Source: Pascua guehoae (Eukaryota > Basidiomycota > Tremellomycetes > Trichosporonales > Trichosporonaceae). From it: 64,000 bases of DNA. Positions 1 to 11,500 of this stretch are shown piece by piece. The stretch covers positions 488,962-552,961 of the forward strand of contig BCJX01000011.1 of assembly GCA_001600415.1 (NCBI GenBank), in the 5' to 3' direction. Below the pieces are notes generated by a model. That model was not told the origin of the DNA. It was given only the letters and a program-made list of their open reading frames with translations, and did no database searches. Made by a program: the position numbers and the translations under genes. Position 1 is the stretch's first letter; each line of letters opens with the position of its first letter.

Positions 1-287
1 CCCCTCTCCCTTTTACCCCACCCCGCCCAAGCACCACGCACCACGCACCACGCCGCTTCTGAACAAATGCATGCTTGGTTTCCTCGCAATGATCTCGCTC
101 TCTGGGCGCCTTCGGTACAACCAACTCTTGAGTATACGGGCCACGGCATACGGTCAACGGACGGACGGACGAGCTACAGGCCCCGACGTGCAGGTAGGTG
201 GGTGGATTGAAAATAAAGAACAAAAATGGAGAGTGTGTGGTTGTGGATGTGGTTGGGGTCGGTCTTCCGGGGGGTCGGGGGTCTACA

Positions 288-2857
288 TTACAGCTCCATA
301 TTGTCGATTTCAAAGCCCGTCTCGTCGTCGCGGCGCCGCTCGTCGGCCTCTTCCGAAGACGACTTTGCGCGCACGCGGCCCAGGCCATACTCGAGCTCGT
401 CCTCGTCGTCCTCTGCCACGCCGCCGCGCAGCCCAGAGTCGGGCACCTTGATGTTGGACACTGTGCGCGAGCCAAACATGCCGCCGCCAATCATACCCAC
501 GCGGGCTCCGAGCGAGAGCGGCAGGCCGCGGCTGGGGAGGGGGCTCGTACCCGTCGGCGTCGATCCCGTGTTAAAGTGCAAACCCGTCATATCCGGCAGC
601 GACCCCAGTGATGCCGGGGTTGCGGGACCGGGAACAGACGACACGGACGAGCGGCGGTTGCCATTTGAAATGCCCATGGGCCGCGAGTGGCCGTTGATCC
701 GGATACCGAGGCCGTTGGGGTTTGGCGACAGGCTCGTGCTGTTGGCCTCGGAGCCACCGAGCGACGACGTCGAGTCGGATGCGGGGCTCGACTTGCGCTC
801 GACCTTGACGCCGCCCAGTGTCGAGTCGCGGAGCGACGACGGCGTCAGAGGAGGCGCTGTCGAAGAGCCCGGTGGCGTACCGACCGACGGCAGGTCCCGA
901 GCGGCTGAGCGTGCAGAGCGGAGGGCCATGTTGTTGCTCGAGGGCGAGAGAATGGCCGGCCACAGCGACTTGTCCGTCGGCAGCGAGCGGCCCTGGGCAT
1001 TGTTTGGGTCCATGTGGGCAAGAATCGCCGCCGCCTCGAGCATCTGCACCTGCTGGTGCTTGCTCATGCTGATCTGCGTCGGTTCCCGCCAGTGGGGGCT
1101 GTGCTCCCAGCGGTGCTTTACCAGACAGCTTGGGTGACGGTACTCTTTTGCACAGTTTTCACACTTGAACACCATTCCCTTCCTTCGGCCCTTGATGCCG
1201 CCAGAGCCCGTGCCGAGTGCGAGTTTTTCCCAGTCGGGTTCGCGCATGGCAGTGTCGTCGTCCATGTCCATGTCGAGCTCGGCACTCCCGCTCCGACCAC
1301 CCGAACGGTCATCGTCGTCGTCGCCGTCAAACTCCATGTCGAGCTCCATGTCGTCCGTCTGCACCGTCGGCGCAGGGTTGACATTGTGTGCGGTGGGGCC
1401 CGCAATACCCCTGCTCGGCAGCGACGCGGCAACTGCTTGGGGCCGTGCGTTGGCACGTGTCCCCGATGGCCGGCGATCCGTCTTTGCAAAGTCGAACAAG
1501 AGCGGCGATCCATTGGCTGCGTTGGACGCTCTCCGTCCATGGATTGCAGATGCGGAAGATTGCGATGCACTAAGGGTCGGGCGACTAGGGACGGTCAGGA
1601 CGGCGTCCTGTAGACAGGGAGAGGGGGTTGGGTGGCGCATGACTGCGACCAATTGTTCAACTCACTTATCGCGAACGAGGCCCGAGTCGCCCGTGAGACC
1701 GAGCTTGCCACGTCCGAGGACACCAGTCGTCGACGAGCTCATGCGGCGCGCCTTGGCCGGCGACGAGCTCAGCGCCGTGCTACCGCCGCCATTGGACGTG
1801 GCATTGGCCGGGCGGGTCGTCGACAAGATTGACGTCGCGGGAAGCGACGCAGGGATCGCAGAGCTCTTGGGCGACGCAGCAGCAGCGAGCGAGAGCAGGT
1901 CTGTGACGTGGTCAGCTTGGTGTGTGTCTGTGGGTGTGTGGGTGGGTGTGTGGGTCGCTGTCGAAGCACACAATGCCAAGATGGTCCTGTGCAGTGGACC
2001 TGGGCGAACAAAAAAAAAAAAGTAGAGCGCACATCACAGAAGCGGTGGCAAACAAAGGAATGATTCTCACCAAAGGCATGGGCGTGCATCTCGCCCGGGT
2101 CCTTGCTGTGCTCGCAAGGGGGCAGGAAGCTGGGGTGCAGCACGTCGGCCTTGTTGTTGGCGTCGGGCGGCGACGAAGCAGCGGGCAGGTCGGAGGGCTG
2201 GCGAGCAGACAAGCCGCGGTTTGACAGTGAGAATAATGGTGCCATGGCGGATGGATGAGTCAGATGTTGCAGAGTGGGCGTTTCAAAGTTCCGGGCAGCC
2301 CAAGGTTGGGTTCGACGCGTCGTAGGAAGGTTGGGTTGGGTATTTCCGACCAGTGTGGGCGGCGGCGGCGGCGGCGGCGGCGTGACCGGGAGAGGCAAGG
2401 GATGGGATGCATGGTATCAAGTAGGACACAGTAGCGAGAGCGGGGGGGGCGAGCGTCAGCATGGCAAGCCATTGTGTCAAGCTCGGTCGCGTCGTGGGAT
2501 GTCCATAGGTGGGTGGGGTGGGGTGGGGTGGGGTGGGGTGCTGCGTGCTGCACGTATGCATGCATGGCAAGCTAGAGCCTAGCCGGCTAGACGGCATGTC
2601 CGTCCGCCCAGACTTTTTTTGGGAAAGTGCGCGATGGCGGCCCAACATTGCGGCATGCTGGGTGCACATTTCGACTTTGCCGCCGCGCCCCCACCCCCTC
2701 TTTACCCTTTGAAATTGGGGGCAGGGGGGGAGGGTGGGGGCCACACATTTCAAGTGGCCGCGGGAAGCAAATGAATAATATGACTCACCTCGAGCGCAGG
2801 CGTCGGCTGCGGCGGGGGAGAGCGCCACTGGGCGAACGCGGCGGCCACGGGCGCCAT
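288..2857 (-). CDS. Single-finger C2H2 zinc-finger protein, probable transcription regulator
   Basis: Proposed exons on the minus strand are 2857-2789, 2197-2071, 1900-1666 and 1584-288, all phase-compatible, giving about 575 aa. The last exon holds one classical C2H2 finger, C-x2-C-x12-H-x3-H (CENC...KHRWEH, followed by SPHWRE), preceded by an acidic stretch rich in D and E and followed by a Ser/Pro/Gly-rich tail that looks disordered. Similar single-finger proteins occur across fungi; a nuclear, DNA-binding role is inferred from the finger only. The first exon (begins MAPVAAAFAQWR) would be joined over a 591-nt intron. An alternative start at 2245 (begins MAPLFSLS) gives a shorter 5' end in the same frame and cannot be excluded. 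The acceptor of the last exon (1584) was chosen because the nearer CTACAG acceptor breaks phase. Confidence 0.75.
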
Positions 2858-3585
2858 GGTTGCTAGAGATGGTGATGCGTAGACAAGTTGGACAGAGGGG
2901 TCTGCGGGGAAGAGTGAGCGACTGGGTGGTGTTGGTGAATAAGCTGGGTTGGTGGGTGGGCGGGCAGCGGGAAAGTCGGGGCAGGGCGCGCGCGCGCGCG
3001 GGGGAGGACGGGGGCGCACAGAGCGCGTCGTGGTAGCCAGTCGAGTTGTGTCTATGCGTTCGGGGCAAAGGGCTCGACGGGAAAGGTGCGACTCACAGTA
3101 GTTGATGAGTGGCGATGTGAGATGGGGGGGATAATGGTGGAAAGGGAGAAGTAAAGTTGGGTTGTGCAGATGTTTCGTGGTGGTTTGTGGTTGTGTGATG
3201 ACTGCCTGCCTGCGGGGAACGAGGTGGTTGGTCGAAAGTTGGGTCGGTCGGTCGTAGTCTCTGCCTTGGGGGGTGAACAATACAGTAGTTGGAAACGGCC
3301 GGGCCGGATGTTGCAAGTTCGAAATAAGAGTTGGACAAGCCAAAAGAGAGCACAGCGTGGCACACCCAGCCCAGAGCGAGCAGATGACACAGCCGGGAAT
3401 CCGCACATGCAACCGCCCCCGCCGCCGCCGCCGCGGGGAAAGGGGAAAGGGGAAAGGGGGGAAGGGGGAGAGGGGGAGAAAGGGGCATCACATCCAAGCG
3501 GCCGCGGGGGGGGGGAGGGGGGAGCTGGGGTGGTGGTGGGCTGGGGGTAAGGCAGGCCCGGGGGGGCGTGGAGGCGGCCGAGGGC

Positions 3586-3615
3586 GAGGCGAGGCGAGGC
3601 GAGGCGAGGCGAGGC
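3586..3615. repeat. GAGGC pentamer array
   Basis: Six uninterrupted copies of the five-base unit GAGGC, inside a G-rich stretch. Simple sequence repeat with no inferred function. Confidence 0.9.
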
Positions 3616-6600
3616 GGGGTGAGGCGTCATTAGGTGCTGTGCAAAGGGCCAGGGGGGCAGGCAGCAAAGGAAGGACAGGCGCTCGAGGCCGAAGGGGGCA
3701 TACTGTACTGTATGGATTTTGGATGGCCCAGGATCATACAGGCCCCAGGGACGAGTTCAGGCAAATGGCATGCCAGTCGGTTGCCATGCATGCCATGGCG
3801 GCCACGCTACAATCATCAAAGAAGCGTGGCCCTTTTGGTGTGGTCATCCCTGGATAGCTGGATAGCTCGACTCGACTCGAAGGGCTCACTCGCGAGGCTC
3901 AAAATGTTGCGTCCTTGGACCCCCCGCCCCCGCACGCACGCCGCCCCCCCCCGACAGTACCCCAAACGCAGGCCAACAGACTCATCATGATACGCGATTC
4001 AGGGCCGCTCGCGACTTTTTTACTGCAGCAGGCAGCAACCTCGACCCAAGAATGACCCAAGGCCCACCCAAATTGAAAATCCGACATGCACGCCTGCGGT
4101 TATTATTAATGCTAATAGCCAAGTACTAATGAAAACATGTCGGCAACTCGGCCGGCCTACCCCCGGGCCGCCCCAGTCACGGCGTGGTTGGTTGGCTGAT
4201 TGTAGCCGCCGATTTTTGGTCCCGAACGAGTGCTCGCCGTTTTGCATGCCCCGGCCTCTCGCCTCGCTCGCTTGGGGCTTGTCTAACACTACTACTTGGA
4301 TGCTTGCTTGCAAGCTTTTACGTGGAGAGCACAACCACCACCACTGATGCTCCGATCTGATCGGGGTGTCACGGACACCTCTTGCATGCCTTCTGTGCTG
4401 CTGTGCTTCGCTCGCACACAGCGACGATCACATGAGTGGACAACCACCAGCGTGCATTGTTCACCTTGGCCCCCCTTTGCTTCTTCCTTCCGCCTTACGG
4501 AACCAATGTTGCTCACGTGCTCACGTGCAACACGCAAGTCATACTCCTCTCTCGTTCATTAAGTATTATTAACGAGCCACCACGAGGATAATTAACGAAG
4601 CAACCCCGTCGACCTGTCCAGACCCTCCATTGAATCCTCGAATCCTCGCAACATGGCAGAAATCTCGGCTAGGGACAGGGCTGCCAAGCCGGCCGCCGCC
4701 GCCTCGCGCCTCTGCGCCTCTACGCTGCCAGGCTGCCAGGCTGCACGAGGTCCCAGTCCCCCAGCCCAGTGGTGTGGTCATTCTACTGCACTCGCGCCGT
4801 GCCTGTTCCATTTGGCTTCCTTGTCGACCAGGCAAGCCATGCACAGCCAGGCTGTCAAGCCTGCCTTTTAGCCTGTTCCTGTCCTGTCCTTCCTCCATCC
4901 CATCCCTTCAGTCCCACCGCCCCAGCCCACAGCTCGCGCCTTGCGCCTTTTCCTAGCCCACTCGGCCTTGCCCTCTCTCCGAGGGATCCGAGGTTATACC
5001 GCGACACACATTTGACGCGGGTGGCCGCGCCATGCGCGCCATCCAGTGCCCTAGCCCATGTGAGCGCCAGTCTCGCCAAAACGTCTCCCGCGTGCCGATG
5101 TTTGCCGCTTTCCTGTACCAAGCATGACATGGTCCGTCGCTGGCGTGCTGGAGGCCATCGTGCGCCGCTGACCACGCACATCGCCGAGGTCGGACACGCA
5201 TGCTCGATGAGTACGCAGCCTGCCCCGTGTTCTGCACTCCTTGGTGAACCAGCATGCACTCGGCGTACGGGCCGGTTGCGAGCACCTCCGCGGCCGCAGG
5301 GCGCATAGCAACACCCCTACTTCCCCTGCCAGCATGCGGTCTGCCACGTCCTTCGGTGACGATCCCAGCACACGTGGGCCGGCGGCATTCTCCAGCTTGT
5401 TGGCCAGTTGGCATACCGTCCTCTTCGTGATTCGTGAACATGCTAACCACATGCTTATTTACAGCACGAATCAGGGCGTGTGGCCGACGTCGGTTCGTCT
5501 CGTCCGTCTCTGGAACACAATCTGTACAATCTGCACAATCTCAGTTGACCGTCTGGAGCCGATACGGTCCGTGGCGAGGGGTCGCGTCCTGGTGAGACGA
5601 CGACACAGAGGGGGTTATTCGAGGCCGAGTCCGCTGCGTCCATCGCAACGATACAGGGTATTTTTGGCCGCAAGGCTTGTTTCGTTATCGCTGTCGAACC
5701 CGCTGAACCACTGATAACACAAGACTTGGGGCCAAAAATATCATACATCGTCGAGACGGGTGGACGGTGTGCGATACTGATTTCCTCAAGTGGGTTGGCC
5801 CAACCATGACAGGCTCGGTAATGCTGCGGGATAAACAAGGGGTGAAGAGTACGCCGGCGACCTTGGTGCAGACTAATTGTGAGACTAACTGTGCACCACT
5901 TTGACTCTGTCAAAACTGCTGCACAAACGACAGAGCAACTTGTTGCAGAGACTAGGGGATAGAGTAACATGAATAACCGAGATACGGAGTTTCTACCCTT
6001 TAGAGCGCCGCGGCGCACGCGCGCGCCGCCGCGTGGCGTTACCACAAGGTTGTCTCTATTACAACACAACCCTGTCAAGTTGAAGACCAGTAGGATGACA
6101 GGGGACTCGAGAACGCGCACCGATTCAGCAATGGGAACTTGTTGAGGACCCGACCCGCGATGGTCGTACATTGGCCTATCTGTGTGTACAGTTTGTGCAG
6201 TCCCCACGGGCTTTTGAATGCCCCGAGCCATCGGAAGTAACAAGGTCAGGTCTCTTATTTCTCACTGCCCAGACTGCAGCGCCGGCCGGTGATGTCACCG
6301 TGGCGCTCGCATGGTGCTGGTGTGTGATGAACCGATCTTCTATCTAAAAGGGTCTGCAGAGCTGCCTTGGCTAGAAGACCGATGTAATGGGGGCTGGCAT
6401 AAGGCCATAAGGGCAACAAGGTGCCCATTGCGTATGCGAGAACACGACGACGCAACGCCGCCATGCGTACTCGGTCGCACGGCAGCAGACTCTCCTGCTC
6501 TTTCTTCGTAATGGAATGCTGGCATAACATACGAAAAGAGTAACCAACCAGATGGGACGGCCCTGCACGGCGGTGGTGCGCCATCTTGCCACCTGTTACA

Positions 6601-7297
6601 ATGAGAGAGATGATCCGCTCCCACTGTGGCTTCGGGCTCTCCCTTAATCCCGCCTCAATCGCACGCGGAACGGTGGCAGGCCATGACGAATGCGCTTGAT
6701 GAGGTGGGCGAAATGGCCAATGGAGCCGCCGGCTTCCGACAATGTCCTCTTGCGGCGATCAAACGCGATCAAACAATCCCAGGGCCGACCGCACTTCGGT
6801 CTCCACTACAGCCCCCCCAGTATGGCCGGGTGTGAGGTGTACGCCGATTCAAGTGCGACTGCACGTCTAGACCATAACGTTGAGCCATCTCTGACCTGCA
6901 AGCACCAGCTGTTTGTCGTGGCACCAAGGAGCAAAGGGAGCGCCTTGGTGTTGACGACGACAGCAATGAGCCGAGAGGTAGCTAGAAGAAGATACCAACA
7001 ATCCCTGCCAAGTGTGCAGGTCCTGATGCACAGGCCGTACGCCTCCTGGTAGGCTGCCGCATGGGCCCTGCTGGGTCGTCGGCGCGAGGTCAGTGTGGCA
7101 GTCTCCATTCCTCGCCGTCAGCCTTAGTGTATATAACAGCACCAGTCTGCTCATCTTCCACCTGCGACCAGCCCCTTCTTCCTCAGTACATCGCCCTGGG
7201 GTCACCCTCATCAAGTCTGGCGGGACAATCGTCTGCAGCGCCGCCCAACCGGTACGATAACAACTTTACCGTCTCCAAAAGCCATTGTCCCTTCGCC

Positions 7298-7759
7298 ATG
7301 GCCGTCCTCCCACTCCAGAGCTTTTTAGCAGCGCCCGATATTCGGAAAATCGTACAGCAGACCAAACCAAATGCGACGACACGGTGTTATCGTTGTTCTG
7401 CTATCAGGTGCGACCGGAAAGTATTGGTACTGCCACATTGTGCTCGGCCGCGTGCCATGTCGAGCCTGGACACTCTGTATGTCAATCTGATGGTACGAGC
7501 AGAAGCCGTGCATCAGGGTTTCTCCTACCATATCGAACTCTGTGCAGTCTTGCAATTGTACTGTACGACAGTATCCACCATGCACGACAATCTCACAGCA
7601 GTCCCGATGTACATTTTCCTGCATTTCGTGTATGATACCCTGCATGCGTGCGACCAAGCTCAAACGTGGCAGTCTCAATACTTTCCGGTCGCACCTGTAT
7701 CAGGACGTGGACTGTTTGGGGGGGTGAAATATCCGTGGCGGCCGGTCGAGGCGCCATAA
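7298..7759 (+). CDS. Weak candidate ORF, 153 aa, unrecognised
   Basis: An ATG-started frame (begins MAVLPLQSFLAAPDIRK) lies about 160 nt downstream of a TATA-like gtgtatataa. No domain or family is recognised, and its second half spans both arms of a diverged inverted repeat, which argues that the open frame may be accidental. Reported only because it is the longest ATG-started plus-strand frame in this gene-poor stretch. Confidence 0.15.
   Translation: MAVLPLQSFLAAPDIRKIVQQTKPNATTRCYRCSAIRCDRKVLVLPHCARPRAMSSLDTLYVNLMVRAEAVHQGFSYHIELCAVLQLYCTTVSTMHDNLTAVPMYIFLHFVYDTLHACDQAQTWQSQYFPVAPVSGRGLFGGVKYPWRPVEAP
7405..7701. repeat. Diverged inverted repeat, about 33-37 bp arms
   Basis: The left arm (about 7405-7437) and the reverse complement of the right arm (about 7665-7701) share an identical 21-bp core plus a second 8-bp identical block (ACTGCCAC), separated by three variable bases. 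About 230 nt lie between the arms. It could be the relic of a small inverted-repeat element or a chance hairpin; no target-site duplication was identified. Confidence 0.6.
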
Positions 7760-9364
7760 CGCCGGCCATGGCGACTGTGAGGTGAAAGGGCAACGCCGAC
7801 ACGTCGTGCATCCCTCAACTAGAGGTTTCTGGCGCCACGGTTCGACGGTGCCTGCGGCCACATACCGGGCCCTGTACCACATGCCACACGCCACACGCCG
7901 CATATTCCAAACACCACCACGGACACGCCACACCCCTACCCCACCCCGAACTCGTCGCGGCGATCGCCACCTGCCCTACCGTACAGCCCAGGGCTTAGGT
8001 AACGGCGGCACGGGGACGCATCGTCCCAAACCCCGACTGGCGGCGCCATGTATTGACCACCCGTGTCCTGCGGCACGTAGTGTGCCCCGTGGCGCACCAT
8101 GTGGGCAGGTGACTGGGCAGGGTTACGGCCGACGGTGACCGGCGCAGCGGCAGTCGGACATACCTCCGACCGAGCGGGTAAGAATCTATGCTTGGCATCT
8201 GCGCATCTGCGCATCTGACAGCTGCACTGGCGAGCAACGCGGCGCGCCTCGGCGAGGTGAGACGAGATTGGGCAGATGGTCCGACATGCCAGCCGGGTGA
8301 TCGCGGGTGACTGTGGCTCCAAAAGTCGAGGCTGGAGAAATTATTTCAGATTCCAACTTTTTTTTTTCAGACTGCGCACGTCCAGCTCCGCACCGATCGA
8401 TTGCACAAGTGCGTGGAGGCCGACTGTAATGTGACTGCTGTGTGGCTTGCGGTCTGGTTGGTTTATAAGGTGTGGTACTCCAATGCACTTGGTTGATCGA
8501 AGACAATCATTTCAGCAACTAGCCGCGCGAGGCACGAGGGTGAGTCACCTCATGTTGCCTCGACCACACCTGATCAGGAATGTCAGAATGTCCCTCATGG
8601 TCACTAGAGATATTTCCAACCGCATGCTGGACAAATCTATCAATCTTGTCTGCTCCCCCTACCACATTTGCACGCCGCTACTCTGTGCAAAGATTCACCA
8701 ATACCCATCCATCACTGCAGAGTGTATGCACGGACCCAGCTCGCACTCGACGCAGCCGACGGTCCCAACCAGATAGTCGCAGCCTAACACAGAGGCATCT
8801 CACGCTACGGCCCTTTCTCGGCAGCTCGGCACTCGGCGCTAGGCGTTAGCGTGTGTCTCGGCACTAGGCAGGGCTCTTCGGCACTCGGAACCCAGGCACT
8901 AAGCCGAACTAACAAACTAAACTCATGCTCCGAGCAGCCAGTCACTCACACCCTGGCGCGCTCGAGACGAGTCGGAGAACGCGTGGGAGAAGGGCGGCTA
9001 CTTCTCATGAGTTGGGGGGAATGGAACATGAGGGACTGGGGGTATAGAGTTTTGGTTTAGGTGTTGGTGGCCGCGGCATGGGTCCTGTTGGGGGAATCCT
9101 GTAACTCATGTCCTGTTGAAACAAAGCCCGAGGCAGGCCGAGCAGAAGGTTGGCGGCAGCTGCAGTAAGTGGCTTTGCTCCATTCTACCTCAACGAGTAG
9201 CCATTAACAAGGAGGTATTCTGGTGATGGCCGGTCGTGTGCCTCTTCCATTATCTCCTCTCAGGGGACGACCGTCTCGCTCGCCATGCAATCTTGTCGTT
9301 TCAGTTGAGGGTCTCACTGCGTCTCGCCACCCGTTCCGTGGGTCAACAAGCTAGACACAAAAAG

Positions 9365-9458
9365 TCTCTCGACTGTGAGTCGAACACAGGACCTGCGGAT
9401 TAAGAAGTAGGAGTTCACCAATTACAGTCCGACGCTCTACCAACTGAGCTATCGAGAG
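9365..9458 (-). tRNA. tRNA-Tyr (anticodon GTA) with intron
   Basis: Read on the minus strand, a perfect 7-bp acceptor stem (CTCTCGA with TCGAGAG, discriminator A) encloses a D arm with GCTCAGTTGGTAGAGC and a T arm with CTGTG-TTCGACT-CACAG. The anticodon loop reads CT-GTA-A and is followed by an intron of about 20 nt before the 3' half of the anticodon stem, as in other fungal tRNA-Tyr genes. The outermost anticodon-stem pair (27-43) appears mismatched. Anticodon GTA decodes UAU/UAC. Confidence 0.92.
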
Positions 9459-10586
9459 TTGGTTGTTGTCCCTGAAAACTGCCACCCTCGTTCGCGCTCG
9501 AGGTCAGCCTCATCCACAAGATGTGGTGTGCAACGTCGCTGGGCATTGCCTTGCATGCCGAGGCTAGGCGAGAAGATGAGGAAAAGTAGCAGGCAGCCTC
9601 ACACCTTACCCGCGTGAATAATCGAGGCACGACCAATTTACGCTCCGACTCTGAGCGACTGGCCACCATTTTCCATGAGCGGGACGTACCAGCGTGTGTA
9701 AATTATGTCCAGCATTGCGTACAAATCTATCTGACATTGGGGATGTTGTAGACGACGTTGCGTGAGAGAGAAATACGAGCGCGCGAGCGAGGCTATTTAA
9801 GTACTAGAGGTGCGGATAATCTCAGAGGCCGTCGGCGGCGCCACCTGCCGCCGACAGCGAGACGGTGAGGCCCAGCCTCTATAATCTCGGATTTAACACC
9901 GGAGACGTACCTCCCCGCCAACCCAGTCTTATCAGCAGTGGAGGATGCACGACTGGCGACGACACCACAGTACTGACACTGTAGTTGGTGTGGTTGTCCA
10001 AAAACACCAATATTGTTCCGCAGCGCACAATAAAGTGAAAGATCCACGCCACACAGAGTCTGTGACCTCAACGAGCAGAATATTATTCAGTTATTTTATG
10101 GGAGTCGCCGTGTAGAGAGAGCGAGGTATGTCACCTGGTGTAGACATCTTCGGAATGCCGCACACCTCCTACCGCCAGGTCCCCCCCCCCCCCCCGCTCA
10201 ACCGGTGGCACTGTCTATGCCCCAGCGTCATTCGAAATTCACTCGTCAGGGAGCTGAGAATCCGAATGGCTACGTGCGCCTGTGGCGCACTCATGGCATT
10301 TGTGGTTCCCCCGCCGTCAGTGAGCGGTATTGAATTTTACAGGCAGGTAGTTGGGGGGCTTTGTCACTTTATTCATCACCTGGGCGGTATGTATTGATTT
10401 CATTAAGAAAACCCTACTATTCTATCACGCTTCCTGGCTCGGGAAAATCGTTTCGCCAGTGGGCAATCGGATCCCTCGCCTTCTCTCTTCCTATTTGGTC
10501 ATGCCATACAAAATTGAGACCCGGACCACCCTCTCCCTTGTTACTTATGTTACGATCCTGCGCCTAGGCCTTTCCTGCTCGAACGC
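9459..10586. other. Intergenic region between tRNA-Tyr and the ATO transporter
   Basis: No gene seen. It contains a perfect 9-bp GC-rich hairpin (stems 9831-9839 and 9847-9855, 7-nt loop) and a run of about 15 C starting near 10180. Confidence 0.5.
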
Positions 10587-11500
10587 CTAGTCGTCCCTCG
10601 GCGAAAGGTCGATGGGGGACACGTGGATGAAGCGGAACGTCGTGTCGGGCGTCCAGTAGCCAGACATTGCGCCCCAGAAACCATGGAACGAGGCGAGCAT
10701 ACAGAAGACGCCAGCTGCGATATTTACGCCGTTGGACGGGACCATTCTGTCGATGGCGAGGCAGACAAAGGCGAAGAAGGCCGAGATGAGTGCGCCAATA
10801 ATGGCGACAGAGGAGCGGAAACTGGCCAGGAGGAACAGAAAGATGACGACTGCCCAGGCGGCAAAGAAGAGACCAACAGCCTGGTCAAACTCGGGGCTGA
10901 GTTCCTTGGTCACTGGGTCCATGTACGAGTCGATTACTCCAAAGGCAGGCAGGTAGATGCCGGTGTAGCTCATGCAAAAGCCTGCAAAGGCGATGAAAAT
11001 CGTTGCAGAGTAGGTGTTGCCGATGAACATTTCGAACCAGCCCACAAGCGTCTGGGTAACACCCAGGAAGAGCATAAAGGACGGGAGGGCGACGGATGGG
11101 TTCTTAACTCCGCGAGCTGATGGGTCAGCCGAGGGTTCTAAATGATGGTGTTCCTGAGGGGCTTGGCGTTGGCTGAACACCCAGAGAGATAAAATGATGA
11201 CCACGGGCGAAAGGTAAACTCGCGTGTATTAAATCAGCACTCACCTTGAAGAGTATACAGCCCGACGAGGAGGAATCCCAGCCCATAGCTCGTAAGCCCC
11301 ACCGGGATGGGGTTACCATACTTGCGGTGCTGGACGGGGATGGCTGGCTGGGAGAAATCGACCGGGTGTCCGCCCGGCGTGATCATGCGCTCAATGTGGC
11401 CCGCTGGCTGACGGTTGCCCTTTTCGAGGTCGACATCGCCCGCCCCAAAGTAGACGGGCGTCATGTTCTCCGACGACCGGTTGGCGGATGCTTGGACCAT
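10587..11500 (-). CDS. ATO/GPR1/FUN34/YaaH-family acetate transporter
   Basis: Two exons, 11500-11245 and 11116-10587, joined by a 128-nt intron (donor GTGAGT after phase 1, acceptor ATCAG with a GGCTGAC branch-like site), give 261 aa. The protein has a short hydrophilic N-terminus, the family signature NPIPVGL around residues 63-69 (variant of NPxPxGL), then about six hydrophobic helices including GLGFLLVGLYTL, FMLFLGVTQTLVGWFEMF, AVVIFLFLLASF and IIGALISAFFAFVCLAI. Family members sit in the plasma membrane and carry acetate or ammonium, or regulate acetate responses; acetate uptake is inferred. Length matches the family. A TATA-like sequence lies about 150 nt upstream of the ATG. Confidence 0.92.

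Larger units (their letters stand above)
2858..9364. other. Long gene-poor region
   Basis: About 6.5 kb with no open frame that shows a recognisable domain, a good start context and phase-matched introns together. It holds low-complexity G-rich DNA (about 3120-3660), two tandem CACGTG boxes at 4514-4527 next to a CCAAT at 4502-4506, a diverged inverted repeat at 7405-7701, TATA-like sequences at about 7127-7136 (gtgtatataa) and 8461-8468 (tttataag), and one weak candidate frame (7298-7759). It could contain a noncoding transcript, the 5' leader of the zinc-finger gene, or decayed mobile DNA; I cannot distinguish these. Confidence 0.5.

Noticed and set aside
5455..6243. 262-codon minus-strand open frame in the gene-poor region
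   Set aside because: No recognisable domain, no splice support, and GC-rich DNA readily gives open frames of this length; start context unremarkable.
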